A stretch of 64,000 nt of DNA from Pseudonocardia kunmingensis (GTDB taxonomy: Bacteria > Actinomycetota > Actinomycetes > Mycobacteriales > Pseudonocardiaceae), in NCBI RefSeq assembly GCF_006716445.1, contig NZ_VFPA01000001.1:558001-622000 (forward strand), read 5' to 3'. Every line of letters starts with the position of its first letter. Position 1 is the first letter of the stretch. The translations under genes were made by a program, and so were the position numbers. The notes beneath the pieces were generated by a model, which saw only the letters and a program-made list of their open reading frames with translations, did not search any database and was not told the DNA's origin. Shown here one piece after another: positions 15,967 through 23,745 of the stretch.

Positions 15967-17439
15967 GTGCTTCCCCACCTCTCCCCCGCCTCCGCCGAGT
16001 CGCTGCGCACCGCGCTGCGGCGCGCCCGCTTCACCACCGACGGCGTCCGGGAGCTGCTCGGCCCGTCGGCCCACGCGGCGCTCGGCCGCGGCGAGGTCGA
16101 GCCCGCGTTCCGCGCCACCCGGGAGGGCGGCGAGCTCGGGGTGCTCGTGCGGCTGCTGCTGCTCGGGGGCGTCGAGTCGGATGCCGCCGTCACCGCGGCG
16201 CTCGCGCCGCTCACCCCGTCGGAGGCGCGGGACGCCGGCCTGCTGGTCCCCGCGGGCGACGGGTGGGGAGCCGCGCTCGACCTGCGCCCCTACGCCGATG
16301 ACGACGGCGAGTGGTGGGTGCTGTCGGACCTCGACGCCCGCCGCCAGGACCGCGACCACGTCACCGGGGTGGGCGCCGCGTCGCTCACGCTGGCCGCCGC
16401 CACCGTGCGCCGCCCGGTCGGGTCGCTGCTCGACCTGGGCACCGGGTGCGGGGTGCAGGCGCTGCACGCGGGGCGGCACGCGGGCGCCGTCACGGCCACC
16501 GACGTGGCACCGCGGGCGCTCGCGATGGCGCGCGCCACCTTCGCGCTCAACCAGGTCGACGTCGAGCTGCTCGAGGGGCCCTGGCTGGAGCCGGTGGCGG
16601 GCAGGCGGTTCGACCAGATCGTGTCGAACCCGCCGTTCGTGCCCGGCCCGGCGCGGGTGGACTACGTCTACCGCGACTCCGGTCAGGACGGCGATGCCGC
16701 CCTCGCCGCGCTGCTGCGGGCGCTGCCCGGGCACCTGGAGCCGGGCGGGGTGGCGCAGCTGCTCGGGTCGTGGCTGCACGTGCGGGGCGAGGACTGGCCC
16801 GACCGGGTGCGGTCCTGGCTGCCCCCGGGCGTCGACGCCTGGATCGTGCAGCGCGAGGTGTCCGACCCGGCGCTGCACGTCGGCACCTGGCAGCGCGACG
16901 CGGGCCTGGACCTCACCTCCCCCGAGGCGCGGGCGCAGGCGGGCGCGTGGCTGGACTGGATGGAACGCGAGCGCGTCGAGGCGGTCGGGTTCGGATTCCT
17001 GACCGTCCGGCGGACCGACGCGGAACCGGCCGTCGTGTTCGAGGACGTCCTCGGTGAGGTCAGCGACCCGCTCGGCCCGGAGACCGCGGGCTGGCTGGAC
17101 CGGGTCGACTGGCTGCGCGCCCACGCCGCGGACGAGGCGCTGCTCGCCGCGCCGCTCACCGTGGCGCCGTCGGTGGTGCTGGAGACCTACGCCGAGCCGG
17201 GCGCGGACGGCTGGACCGAGGTCGGCGCCGCGGTCGCCCGCACCGACGGGCCGCGCTGGCGCCACGAGGTGGACGGCCCGGCCGCGGCGCTGCTGGCCGG
17301 CTGCCAGGGGGCGCTGGCGCTGGGCGAGCTCGTGGAGCTGCTGGCCGTGGCCCACGACCGGCCGTCCGGGGAGCTCGTCGCGGCGACCCTGCCAGCCGTG
17401 CGCGAGTTCGTGCGGCACGGCGTGCTGGTGCCGGCGTGA
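15967..17439 (+). CDS. Methyltransferase with N-terminal DUF7059-like domain (N5-glutamine/N6-adenine type)
   Basis: A 490-residue protein. An N-terminal helical domain of about 110 residues ([18 protein letters not shown]) precedes an MTS-type methyltransferase: motif [18 protein letters not shown] (about 155-170) and the catalytic NPPF in [13 protein letters not shown]. The C-terminal 200 residues form a further domain ending [15 protein letters not shown] methyltransferases modify amide or exocyclic amino groups (HemK, RsmC, TrmN6), so the target is probably rRNA, tRNA or a protein glutamine. GTG at 15961 or 15967 could start translation. It is followed by dtd after 10 bases. Confidence 0.85.
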   Translation: MLPHLSPASAESLRTALRRARFTTDGVRELLGPSAHAALGRGEVEPAFRATREGGELGVLVRLLLLGGVESDAAVTAALAPLTPSEARDAGLLVPAGDGWGAALDLRPYADDDGEWWVLSDLDARRQDRDHVTGVGAASLTLAAATVRRPVGSLLDLGTGCGVQALHAGRHAGAVTATDVAPRALAMARATFALNQVDVELLEGPWLEPVAGRRFDQIVSNPPFVPGPARVDYVYRDSGQDGDAALAALLRALPGHLEPGGVAQLLGSWLHVRGEDWPDRVRSWLPPGVDAWIVQREVSDPALHVGTWQRDAGLDLTSPEARAQAGAWLDWMERERVEAVGFGFLTVRRTDAEPAVVFEDVLGEVSDPLGPETAGWLDRVDWLRAHAADEALLAAPLTVAPSVVLETYAEPGADGWTEVGAAVARTDGPRWRHEVDGPAAALLAGCQGALALGELVELLAVAHDRPSGELVAATLPAVREFVRHGVLVPA

Positions 17440-17449
17440 GGACTCTCAC

Positions 17450-17875
17450 ATGAGGGCGGTGGCCGCCCGCGTGACGCGCGCGGCCGTGCGCGTGGACGGC
17501 GAGGTCGTCGGCGCGATCGACCGGCCCGGGCTGCTGGTGCTGCTCGGCGTGCACCGCGAGGACACGGCCGCCGCGGTGCCGGTGATGGCGCGCAAGCTGC
17601 ACGAGCTGCGCATCCTCGACGGGGAGCGCTCCTGCGCCGACACGGGCGCGCCGCTGCTGGTGGTGAGCCAGTTCACGCTCTACGGGCAGACGCGCAAGGG
17701 CCGCCGCCCGTCCTGGTCGGCGGCCGCGCCACCGGAGCGGGCCCAGCCGCTGGTCGAGGCGGTGGTGGCGGCGCTGCGCGAGCGCGGCGCGCCGGTGGCC
17801 ACGGGCGTGTTCGGCGCCGCGATGGCGGTGGAGTCGGTGAACGACGGACCGTTCACCGTGCTCGTGGAGGTGTGA
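17450..17875 (+). CDS. dtd: D-aminoacyl-tRNA deacylase
   Basis: A 141-residue DTD enzyme that hydrolyses D-amino acids (and misloaded glycine) from tRNA, keeping them out of proteins. The hallmark motifs are present: SQFTLYG (about 78-84), supplying the oxyanion-hole region, and the Gly-cisPro motif in NDGPFT near the C terminus, which enforces chirality. The N terminus [20 protein letters not shown] is canonical. Length matches the family. It follows the methyltransferase gene by 10 bases and is probably cotranscribed. Confidence 0.96.
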   Translation: MRAVAARVTRAAVRVDGEVVGAIDRPGLLVLLGVHREDTAAAVPVMARKLHELRILDGERSCADTGAPLLVVSQFTLYGQTRKGRRPSWSAAAPPERAQPLVEAVVAALRERGAPVATGVFGAAMAVESVNDGPFTVLVEV

Positions 17876-17941
17876 GCCCGCGTCGTGCGGGCACACGTTC
17901 TGAGGGCTCGCTGAGAGTGCACGAGCACACAACCGCGTCGT

Positions 17942-17968
17942 GGGAACGATGTGCGGCATGGACGCGTT
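17942..17968 (+). promoter_or_regulatory. ECF sigma (sigma-R/SigH-type) promoter of sigB
   Basis: GGGAAC (17942-17947) is followed by 18 bases and then GTT (17966-17968, within CGTT). This matches the GGGAAY-N18-GTT consensus of sigma-R/SigH (oxidative and disulfide stress) promoters and overlaps the related SigE consensus. It lies about 70 bases upstream of the sigma factor start codon. In Mycobacterium tuberculosis sigB is known to be driven by such alternative sigma factors. Confidence 0.75.
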
Positions 17969-18037
17969 GACGCCCATGAGAGCCCCGGCGGCAGCTGACG
18001 CAGACGCCCCGCCCGGGTCGCGCAAGGGGAGGACCAC

Positions 18038-19099
18038 ATGACAGCGCCCACCATCAACCGGCCCGCGAAGACCCGCCGGCCGGCCATTCCAGGCCAGCGT
18101 ACCGACTCCGATGCCTTGGACACCACCACCGGCAACCGGATCGAGATCCCGGAGCTGTCCGCGGAGGACCTGGACGCCCAGAGCCCCGCGGCCGACCTCG
18201 TCCGGGTGTACCTCAACGGCATCGGCAAGACCGCGCTGCTGACCGCGGCGCAGGAGGTCGACCTGGCCAAGCGCATCGAGGCCGGGGTGTTCGCGCAGCA
18301 CGTGCTCGACCAGGCCGCCCCCGGTGAGCTCGACAAGCAGTACGCCGCCGACCTGCGGGCGATCGTCCGCGACGGCCGGCGCGCCCGCAACCACCTCCTG
18401 GAGGCCAACCTCCGGCTCGTGGTGTCGCTGGCCAAGCGCTACACGGGTCGCGGCATGCCGCTGCTGGACCTCATCCAGGAGGGCAACCTCGGCCTCATCC
18501 GCGCCGTGGAGAAGTTCGACTACAGCAAGGGCTTCAAGTTCTCGACCTACGCCACCTGGTGGATCCGCCAGGCCATCACCCGCGGCATGGCCGACCAGGC
18601 GCGCACGATCCGCCTGCCCGTCCACCTCGTGGAGCAGGTCAACAAGCTGGCCCGGATCAAGCGGGACCTGCACCAGAAGCTCGGCCGCGACGCCACCCAC
18701 GAGGAGCTGGCCGCCGAGTCGGGCATCGCGGAGGAGAAGATCGCCGACCTGCTCGACCACGCTCGGGACCCGGTGAGCCTCGACATGCCGGTCGGGTCCG
18801 AGGAGGAGGCCCCGCTCGGTGACTTCATCGAGGACGGCGAGGCCGCCGACGCCGAGACCACGGTGATCTCGCACCTGCTGCACGACGACCTGCGTCGGGT
18901 GCTCTCCACGCTGGAGGACCGCGAGCAGCAGGTCATCCGGATGCGCTACGGGCTGGACGACGGCCAGCCGCGCACGCTGGACCAGATCGGGCGCCGCTTC
19001 GGGCTCTCCCGGGAGCGGGTGCGCCAGATCGAGCGCGAGGTCATGGCGAAGCTGCGGATCGGCGAGCGCGCCGACCGCCTGCGCGCCTACGCCAGCTGA
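18038..19099 (+). CDS. sigB: RNA polymerase sigma factor, SigB-type (group 2 sigma-70)
   Basis: A 353-residue sigma-70 factor. Region 1.2 starts [20 protein letters not shown]; region 2 carries [20 protein letters not shown] and [19 protein letters not shown] (-10 recognition and melting). Region 3 is [18 protein letters not shown], and region 4 has the -35-binding helix [20 protein letters not shown]. It lacks the long acidic N terminus of the principal sigma factor, as expected for the non-essential SigB that directs stress and stationary-phase transcription. GGGGAGG lies 5 bases upstream of the ATG. An ECF-type promoter precedes it and a 14-bp stem terminator follows. Confidence 0.94.
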   Translation: MTAPTINRPAKTRRPAIPGQRTDSDALDTTTGNRIEIPELSAEDLDAQSPAADLVRVYLNGIGKTALLTAAQEVDLAKRIEAGVFAQHVLDQAAPGELDKQYAADLRAIVRDGRRARNHLLEANLRLVVSLAKRYTGRGMPLLDLIQEGNLGLIRAVEKFDYSKGFKFSTYATWWIRQAITRGMADQARTIRLPVHLVEQVNKLARIKRDLHQKLGRDATHEELAAESGIAEEKIADLLDHARDPVSLDMPVGSEEEAPLGDFIEDGEAADAETTVISHLLHDDLRRVLSTLEDREQQVIRMRYGLDDGQPRTLDQIGRRFGLSRERVRQIEREVMAKLRIGERADRLRAYAS

Positions 19100-19119
19100 C
19101 GGCCCGATCCGAAAGCCGG

Positions 19120-19165
19120 ACCGGCGCCACCCGAATGGGCTCCCCGTGAGCCGGGTGGCGCCGGT
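19120..19165 (+). terminator. Terminator after sigB
   Basis: ACCGGCGCCACCCG (19120-19133) pairs perfectly with CGGGTGGCGCCGGT (19152-19165) around an 18-base loop, starting 20 bases past the sigma factor stop. No U-run follows, as is usual in high-G+C actinobacteria. Confidence 0.75.
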
Positions 19166-19273
19166 CGCGGCGTGTGTACCGCACCCGCGGAGCCGCCGTG
19201 GTGGCGACGCACCGGATGAACGGCGGAGTTCACCCTGACGGGTGGCGCCGTCCGCGGCGTTAGGGTCGGGGCC

Positions 19274-19777
19274 ATGGGGGCATCCGTCGGACCGGTCTCA
19301 CCCGCCGTGATGCGGGAGGTGCTGGGCCACTTCGTGTCCGGCATCGTCGTCGTCACGGCCGCAGGTCCGGACGGGCCCGTCGGCTTCACCTGCCAGTCGT
19401 TCGCCTCGCTGTCGCTGGACCCGCCGCTGGTCAGCTTCGCACCCGCGCGCACCTCGTCCACCTGGCCCCGGATCCGCGCGGCCGGCACGTTCTGCGTCAA
19501 CGTGCTGGCCGCCGACCACCAGGAGCTCAGCATCGGTTTCGCCCGCTCGGGCGTGGACAAGTTCGACGGCGTGCCGTGGCGGCGCGGCCCGTCCGGAGCG
19601 CCGGTGCTGGACGGCGTCAGCGCCTGGATCGACTGCACACTGTGGAACGAGTACGACGGCGGCGACCACACGATCGCCGTCGGCCGGGTGGTCGACCTGG
19701 GTGCCGATCCCGCCCGGCTGCCGTTGCTCTACTACCGCGGTCGCTACGGCGTCACGTCCGATCCGGGCGCGGTCTGA
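19274..19777 (+). CDS. Flavin reductase-like FMN-binding oxidoreductase
   Basis: A 167-residue protein of the flavin_reduct family (HpaC/HsaB-like split-barrel). It is likely to reduce FMN or FAD with NAD(P)H for a partner monooxygenase. Recognisable stretches are LGHFVSGIVVVTAAGPDGPV, FTCQSFASLSLDPPLVSF, the WPRIRAAGTFCVNVLAADH segment and the DHTIAVGRV motif. The ATG lies 7 bases after TAGGGT (19261-19266), so the mRNA is probably leaderless. Its end overlaps the converging regulator gene by 34 bases. Two FAD monooxygenases lie within 10 kb, but they are of the NAD(P)H-using single-component type, so the partner is uncertain. Confidence 0.88.
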   Translation: MGASVGPVSPAVMREVLGHFVSGIVVVTAAGPDGPVGFTCQSFASLSLDPPLVSFAPARTSSTWPRIRAAGTFCVNVLAADHQELSIGFARSGVDKFDGVPWRRGPSGAPVLDGVSAWIDCTLWNEYDGGDHTIAVGRVVDLGADPARLPLLYYRGRYGVTSDPGAV

Positions 19778-20700
19778 ACCGGCGGCTCGAGCAGAACCGC
19801 GAAGCCGTCGAGCAGGCGCTGCAGGCCGAACTCGAACAACGTGTCCAGGTCGAAGTCGTAGGGCGTCGTGAGCATCCGCTCGAACACCGGGAACGCGCCA
19901 TCGGCGAGCATCGCGCGCAGTGACGGCACCTGGGTGTCCATCCACGCGTCGGGGTCCATCCCGCTCTGCGCCTCGGCCTCGACCTCGGGTTCGAGGTTGA
20001 CCGCCGTGCCGCGCACGTAGTTGAAGAGCGTGAGGTAGGCGGTGAAGGCCGTGACCCGGTCGGCCCCGCTGTCGTCCAGCGCGGCCAGCGTCCACTCCGA
20101 GTAGGCGAGCCCGCTGGCGAGCGGCTGCGGGCGCGTCATGGACATCGCCGGGGCCAGCCAGGGGTGGCGGCGGAACAGCGCCCACAACTGCCGCGCCGCC
20201 GCCTCCAACCGCGCCCGCCAGCCCGCCGGTGGGTCCGCCGGGGGGCGCCACTCGCCCATCGCCGCATCCAGCATCCGCAGCACGAGGTCGTCCTTGTCCG
20301 CCACGTGCCGGTACAGCGCCATCGTGGCCGCGCCGAGGTCGGTGGCCACGCGCCGCATCGACAGCCCGGCCAGCCCTTCCCGGTCGGCGATCGCGATCGC
20401 GGCGCCGACGATGCGGTCGGGGTCCAGCGCCCCGTCGGTCGCGGCCGGGCGCCGCGGGCGCCCCGGGCCGGGCACCGGGCCCGGGCGGGCCTCCACGACG
20501 GTGCCCGAGCCCCGTTCGGCGCGCACGAGCCCGTCCCGGCGCAGCACGCCCAGGGCCTTGGTGGCCGTGGCCATCGCGACACCCCAGCGCCGGGTGATCT
20601 CCCGGGTCGAGGGCACCCGGTCACCGGGGGCGAGCTCGCCGGACTCGATCCGCTGACGGATGTCGGCCACGATCCGCGCGTAGGGCGGGCTGTCGTCCAC
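19744..20700 (-). CDS. Two-headed regulator: GntR winged helix fused to a TetR domain
   Basis: A 318-residue protein with two DNA-binding modules. Residues 1-75 are a GntR winged helix (YARIVADIRQRIESGELAPG, then REITRRWGVAMATATKAL). After a Pro/Arg linker, residues about 92-140 form a TetR helix-turn-helix (IVGAAIAIADREGLAGLSMR, then DLGAATMALYRHVADKDDL), followed by a TetR C-terminal ligand domain. The GTG start has GGAGGAG 3 bases upstream. It is divergent from an FAD monooxygenase gene, and CTAGTGCAC repeats lie between them, so it likely represses that gene and itself. Confidence 0.88.
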   Translation of the reverse strand: MDDSPPYARIVADIRQRIESGELAPGDRVPSTREITRRWGVAMATATKALGVLRRDGLVRAERGSGTVVEARPGPVPGPGRPRRPAATDGALDPDRIVGAAIAIADREGLAGLSMRRVATDLGAATMALYRHVADKDDLVLRMLDAAMGEWRPPADPPAGWRARLEAAARQLWALFRRHPWLAPAMSMTRPQPLASGLAYSEWTLAALDDSGADRVTAFTAYLTLFNYVRGTAVNLEPEVEAEAQSGMDPDAWMDTQVPSLRAMLADGAFPVFERMLTTPYDFDLDTLFEFGLQRLLDGFAVLLEPPVQTAPGSDVTP

Positions 20701-20712
20701 GTCTCCTCCGTA

Positions 20713-20773
20713 CTAGTGCACCTCGATCAGGGGTCGAGAGTAGCCCTGCTCGCCCCCCTGCCTAGTGCACTAG
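20713..20773. promoter_or_regulatory. CTAGTGCAC operator pair
   Basis: CTAGTGCAC occurs at 20713-20721, and the perfect 12-bp palindrome CTAGTGCACTAG at 20762-20773. The first copy lies just upstream of the regulator's ribosome binding site and the second beside the monooxygenase promoter. The sites suit a dimeric GntR or TetR head; which head binds is unknown. Confidence 0.6.
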
Positions 20774-20808
20774 TGCAGCTCGAATGCTCATCACCGCTGG
20801 CAGAACGC

Positions 20809-20837
20809 TTGTACAAGGTGTCTGTACGACGTACGCT
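20809..20837 (+). promoter_or_regulatory. Leaderless promoter of the FAD monooxygenase
   Basis: TTGTAC (20809-20814), a 17-base spacer and TACGCT (20832-20837) place the transcription start at or next to the GTG start codon (20844). The spacer and -10 region hold the near-palindrome GTACGACGTAC (20825-20835), and CTTGTACAAG (20808-20817) overlaps the -35, so regulator binding would block polymerase. Confidence 0.6.
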
Positions 20838-20843
20838 CCGCTC

Positions 20844-22058
20844 GTGAAGAACACCGACATCCTGATCTCCGGCGCCGGCATCGCGGGACCCGCGCTGGCG
20901 TACTGGCTACGCGAGCACGGCTTCCGGCCCACCGTCGTGGAACGGGCGCCCGCCCTGCGCCCCGGCGGCCAGGCCGTCGACCTGCGGGGCGCGGGGCGCA
21001 CCGTCGTCGAACGCATGGGACTGATGGACGACGCGCGGGCCGTGGCCCTCGACCAGCGCGGCATCGCCTACGTGGACGACGACGGCCGGATCCGCGCCCG
21101 GATGGGAGCGGACGCCTTCGGCGGCGAGGGCATCGTCTCCGAGATCGAGATCCTCAGGGGCGACCTCGCGGAGGTGCTCCACCGCGCGACGCCCCCCGGC
21201 ACCGAGTACCTGTTCGACGACACGGTCACCGGCATCGCCCAGGACGACGACGGCGTCACGGTCACGTTCGAGAAGTCGGCGCCGCGCCGCTTCGGGCTGG
21301 TGATCGGCGCCGACGGGCTGCACTCGGCGGTCCGGACGATCGCCTTCGGCCCGCAGCCGCAGGCCGTCCGCCCGCTCGGCTGCTACATCGCCTGGTTCAC
21401 CGCGCCGGCCGACATCGACCTCGACGGCTGGTACATGATGCACAACGCTCCCGGCGGGCTCGTCGCGTCGGCGCGGCCGGGCCGGCGGCCCGGCGAGATC
21501 AAGGCCGGGTTCGGCTTCCGCTCCGACCCGATCCCCTACGACCGCCGCGACGTGGCCCGGCAGCGCGAGATCGTGGCCGAGCGCTTCGCCTGCGTCGGGT
21601 GGGAGGCCCCTGCGCTCGTCGCGGCGATGCGCGAGGCACCGGACTTCGCCTTCGACGCGATGAGCCAGGTGCACCTGGACCGCTGGTCGGCGGGGCGGGT
21701 CGCGCTCCTCGGCGACGCGGGCTACTGCCCCACCCCGCTCACCGGGCTCGGCACGAGCCTCGCGCTCGTCGGGGCGTACGTGCTCGCGGGCGAGCTCGCG
21801 GCCGCCGGGGGCGACCACCGCGTGGCGTTCGGGCGGTACGAGGAGGTGATGCGGCCCTACGTCGTCGAGGCCCAGAAGCTGCCGCCGGGGGGCGTCGGCG
21901 GCTACGCGCCGCTGTCCCGGTTCCAGATCGGGCTGCGGACGGCCTCGATGCGGTGGATGACCCGCTGGCCGCTGCGGCCCCTGATCGCCGCGCAGTTCGC
22001 CAAGGCCGGGAACATCGCGCTCCCCGACTACGGCCGGGCGGCGTCGCTCTCCTCGTGA
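20844..22058 (+). CDS. FAD-dependent monooxygenase (PHBH/TetX-like)
   Basis: A 404-residue class A flavoprotein monooxygenase. The FAD-binding GxGxxG is ISGAGIAGPALAYWLREHG (about 8-26), the DG motif is VIGADGLHSAVRT (about 155), and GD is VALLGDAGYCPTPLTGLGTS. Such enzymes use NAD(P)H and O2 to hydroxylate aromatic or polyketide compounds, some inactivating antibiotics (TetX, Rox). The GTG is chosen because it fits the promoter and gives the usual N terminus. Position opposite a TetR/GntR hybrid regulator suggests induction by its substrate. The substrate cannot be deduced. Confidence 0.9.
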   Translation: MKNTDILISGAGIAGPALAYWLREHGFRPTVVERAPALRPGGQAVDLRGAGRTVVERMGLMDDARAVALDQRGIAYVDDDGRIRARMGADAFGGEGIVSEIEILRGDLAEVLHRATPPGTEYLFDDTVTGIAQDDDGVTVTFEKSAPRRFGLVIGADGLHSAVRTIAFGPQPQAVRPLGCYIAWFTAPADIDLDGWYMMHNAPGGLVASARPGRRPGEIKAGFGFRSDPIPYDRRDVARQREIVAERFACVGWEAPALVAAMREAPDFAFDAMSQVHLDRWSAGRVALLGDAGYCPTPLTGLGTSLALVGAYVLAGELAAAGGDHRVAFGRYEEVMRPYVVEAQKLPPGGVGGYAPLSRFQIGLRTASMRWMTRWPLRPLIAAQFAKAGNIALPDYGRAASLSS

Positions 22059-22070
22059 CCGCTCCTCCGG

Positions 22071-22673
22071 TCAACCGACGAGGTGGCCGACCGTGGGGGC
22101 CACCGTGCCGAAGAGGTCGGCGATGGTGGTCAGGCTCCCGGTCTGGAGGGTGGCGGCGGGCACCGTGCTGCCGTCGGGGGCGAGCAGGGAGCGGGTGGCG
22201 GTCGCCTCGGCGACGACGGTGGGCCGGTAGCCCCGGTGGAAGGCGCCCTGGGCGGTGAACGTCACGCACATGTGGGTCATGAACCCGGCCACCACCAGGT
22301 CGGTTCCGGCGCCCAGGTCCCGCAGGACCTGCTCCAGGTCGGTGCCGTGGAAGGCGTCGGGGAAGCCCTTGACCACCACCGGCTCGCCGCCCGTGGGCGC
22401 CACCTCGGGGCTGATGGCCCCGATCTCGGCGCGGATGTCGTAGGGCGTGCCCTCGCCCCCGTCGTTGACGACGTGGACCACCGGCGTGCCGGCCGAGCGG
22501 GCGGCGGCCAGCAGGCGGGACCCGGCGGCGAGGGCGGGCTCGACGCCGTCGAGGGCCATGACGCCGGTGCGGTAGGTGTTCTGGAAGTCGATCATGAGCA
22601 GGGTGGCCGTTGCGAGGCGGGGCAGCGTGTTGTCGAGGCCGATGACGTCGCGCAGGGTCGCGGAGGCAGGCAT
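22071..22673 (-). CDS. Cysteine hydrolase, isochorismatase-like family
   Basis: A 200-residue alpha/beta hydrolase of the isochorismatase-like (nicotinamidase-related) family. The catalytic triad is in place: Asp29 (MIDFQN), Lys102 (VVKGFPDAF) and Cys136 (THMCVTFTA), the last preceded by the usual cis-peptide region. Family members hydrolyse amides such as nicotinamide or ureidoacrylate, or vinyl ethers. The gene is immediately downstream of a GlxA-type regulator, an arrangement common for this pair, so the regulator probably controls it. It converges on the monooxygenase gene with a 12-base gap. Confidence 0.9.
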   Translation of the reverse strand: MPASATLRDVIGLDNTLPRLATATLLMIDFQNTYRTGVMALDGVEPALAAGSRLLAAARSAGTPVVHVVNDGGEGTPYDIRAEIGAISPEVAPTGGEPVVVKGFPDAFHGTDLEQVLRDLGAGTDLVVAGFMTHMCVTFTAQGAFHRGYRPTVVAEATATRSLLAPDGSTVPAATLQTGSLTTIADLFGTVAPTVGHLVG

Positions 22674-22720
22674 GGGTAGGGGGCCTTTCGGGAGAGGGTG
22701 TGGCTCGCGCGTCGCAGGGG

Positions 22721-23731
22721 TCAGGACGCGGTGCGGAAGCGGCGGCGGTAGGCCGCCGGGGTGGTGCTGATCTGCTTGCGGAAGGCGCGGTGCAGGGTCT
22801 CCACCGAGCCCATCCCGACGGTCGCCGCGACCTGCTCCAGCGGCCGGTCGGTGGTCTCCAGCAGCCGGCGGGCCGCCTCCACCCGGGCGGCTTCGACGTA
22901 GGCGGCAGGCGTGGTGCCGGTCTCCTCGCGGAAGACCCGGGCGAAGTGGCGCTCGCTCAGGCACATGCGCGCGGCCAGCACCGGCGCCGACAGATCCTCG
23001 TCGAGGTGCTCGGTGACGAACACGCGCAGCTCGTCGATGTCCCTGCGCGCCGCGGCGGGCCGGCTCAGCGGCACGCTGAACTGGCTCTGGCCGCCCTGCC
23101 GCCGCAGGTACACCACCAGCTGCCGGGCCACGGCGAGGGCGAGCTCCTCGCCGTGGTCCTCGGCCACCAGCGCGAGCGCCAGGTCGATGCAGGTGCTGAT
23201 GCCCGCGCCGGTCCACACCCGGCCGGAGCGGACGAAGATCGGGTCGGCGTCGACCCGCACCTGCGGGTGCTGCGCCGCGAGCTGCGCCGCGGTCGACCAG
23301 TGCGTGGTCGCCCGCCGCCCGTCCAGCAGCCCGGCCGCCGCGAGCACGTGCGCGCCCACGCACACCGACGCGATCCGCCGCGCGTGCGGGGCCGTGGACC
23401 GCACCCACTCGACCACGGCGTCGTCGACCCGGGCCACCGGGCCGTCCGGCTGCAGGTCCACCGCGCCGGGCACCAGCAGCGTGTCCACCGCGGCGCCGAC
23501 GTCGGCGAAGGCGAGGTCGGCCAGCAGGCGCACGCCGGCCGACGTGCCGACCGGGCCGGCATCGGGGCCCGCCAGGCGGACCTCGTAGCCCGCCCGGCCC
23601 TCGGTCACCCGGTTGGCCAACGCGAAGACCTCGGCCGGGCCGGTGACGTCGAGCAGGTCGACGTCCGGGAAGACCGCGATCACGACGCGGTGGGGGCTGG
23701 GCACGCATCCATCGTCACGCGGCGCGGTCAT
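22721..23731 (-). CDS. GlxA-family transcriptional regulator (DJ-1/PfpI plus AraC HTH)
   Basis: A 336-residue regulator. The N-terminal DJ-1/PfpI-like domain (about 15-195) includes VVIAVFPDVDLLDVTGPAEV and the nucleophile-elbow-like SVCVGAHVLAAAGLLDGRRA. The C-terminal AraC helix-turn-helix pair includes LSAPVLAARMCLSERHFARV and EQVAATVGMGSVETLHRAFR. Family members sense small metabolites and activate nearby genes; the adjacent cysteine hydrolase downstream on the same strand is the likely target. It starts 14 bases after the dihydroxyacetone kinase operon stop, so read-through is possible. Confidence 0.92.
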   Translation of the reverse strand: MTAPRDDGCVPSPHRVVIAVFPDVDLLDVTGPAEVFALANRVTEGRAGYEVRLAGPDAGPVGTSAGVRLLADLAFADVGAAVDTLLVPGAVDLQPDGPVARVDDAVVEWVRSTAPHARRIASVCVGAHVLAAAGLLDGRRATTHWSTAAQLAAQHPQVRVDADPIFVRSGRVWTGAGISTCIDLALALVAEDHGEELALAVARQLVVYLRRQGGQSQFSVPLSRPAAARRDIDELRVFVTEHLDEDLSAPVLAARMCLSERHFARVFREETGTTPAAYVEAARVEAARRLLETTDRPLEQVAATVGMGSVETLHRAFRKQISTTPAAYRRRFRTAS

Positions 23732-23745
23732 GGCCGCAATGACGG

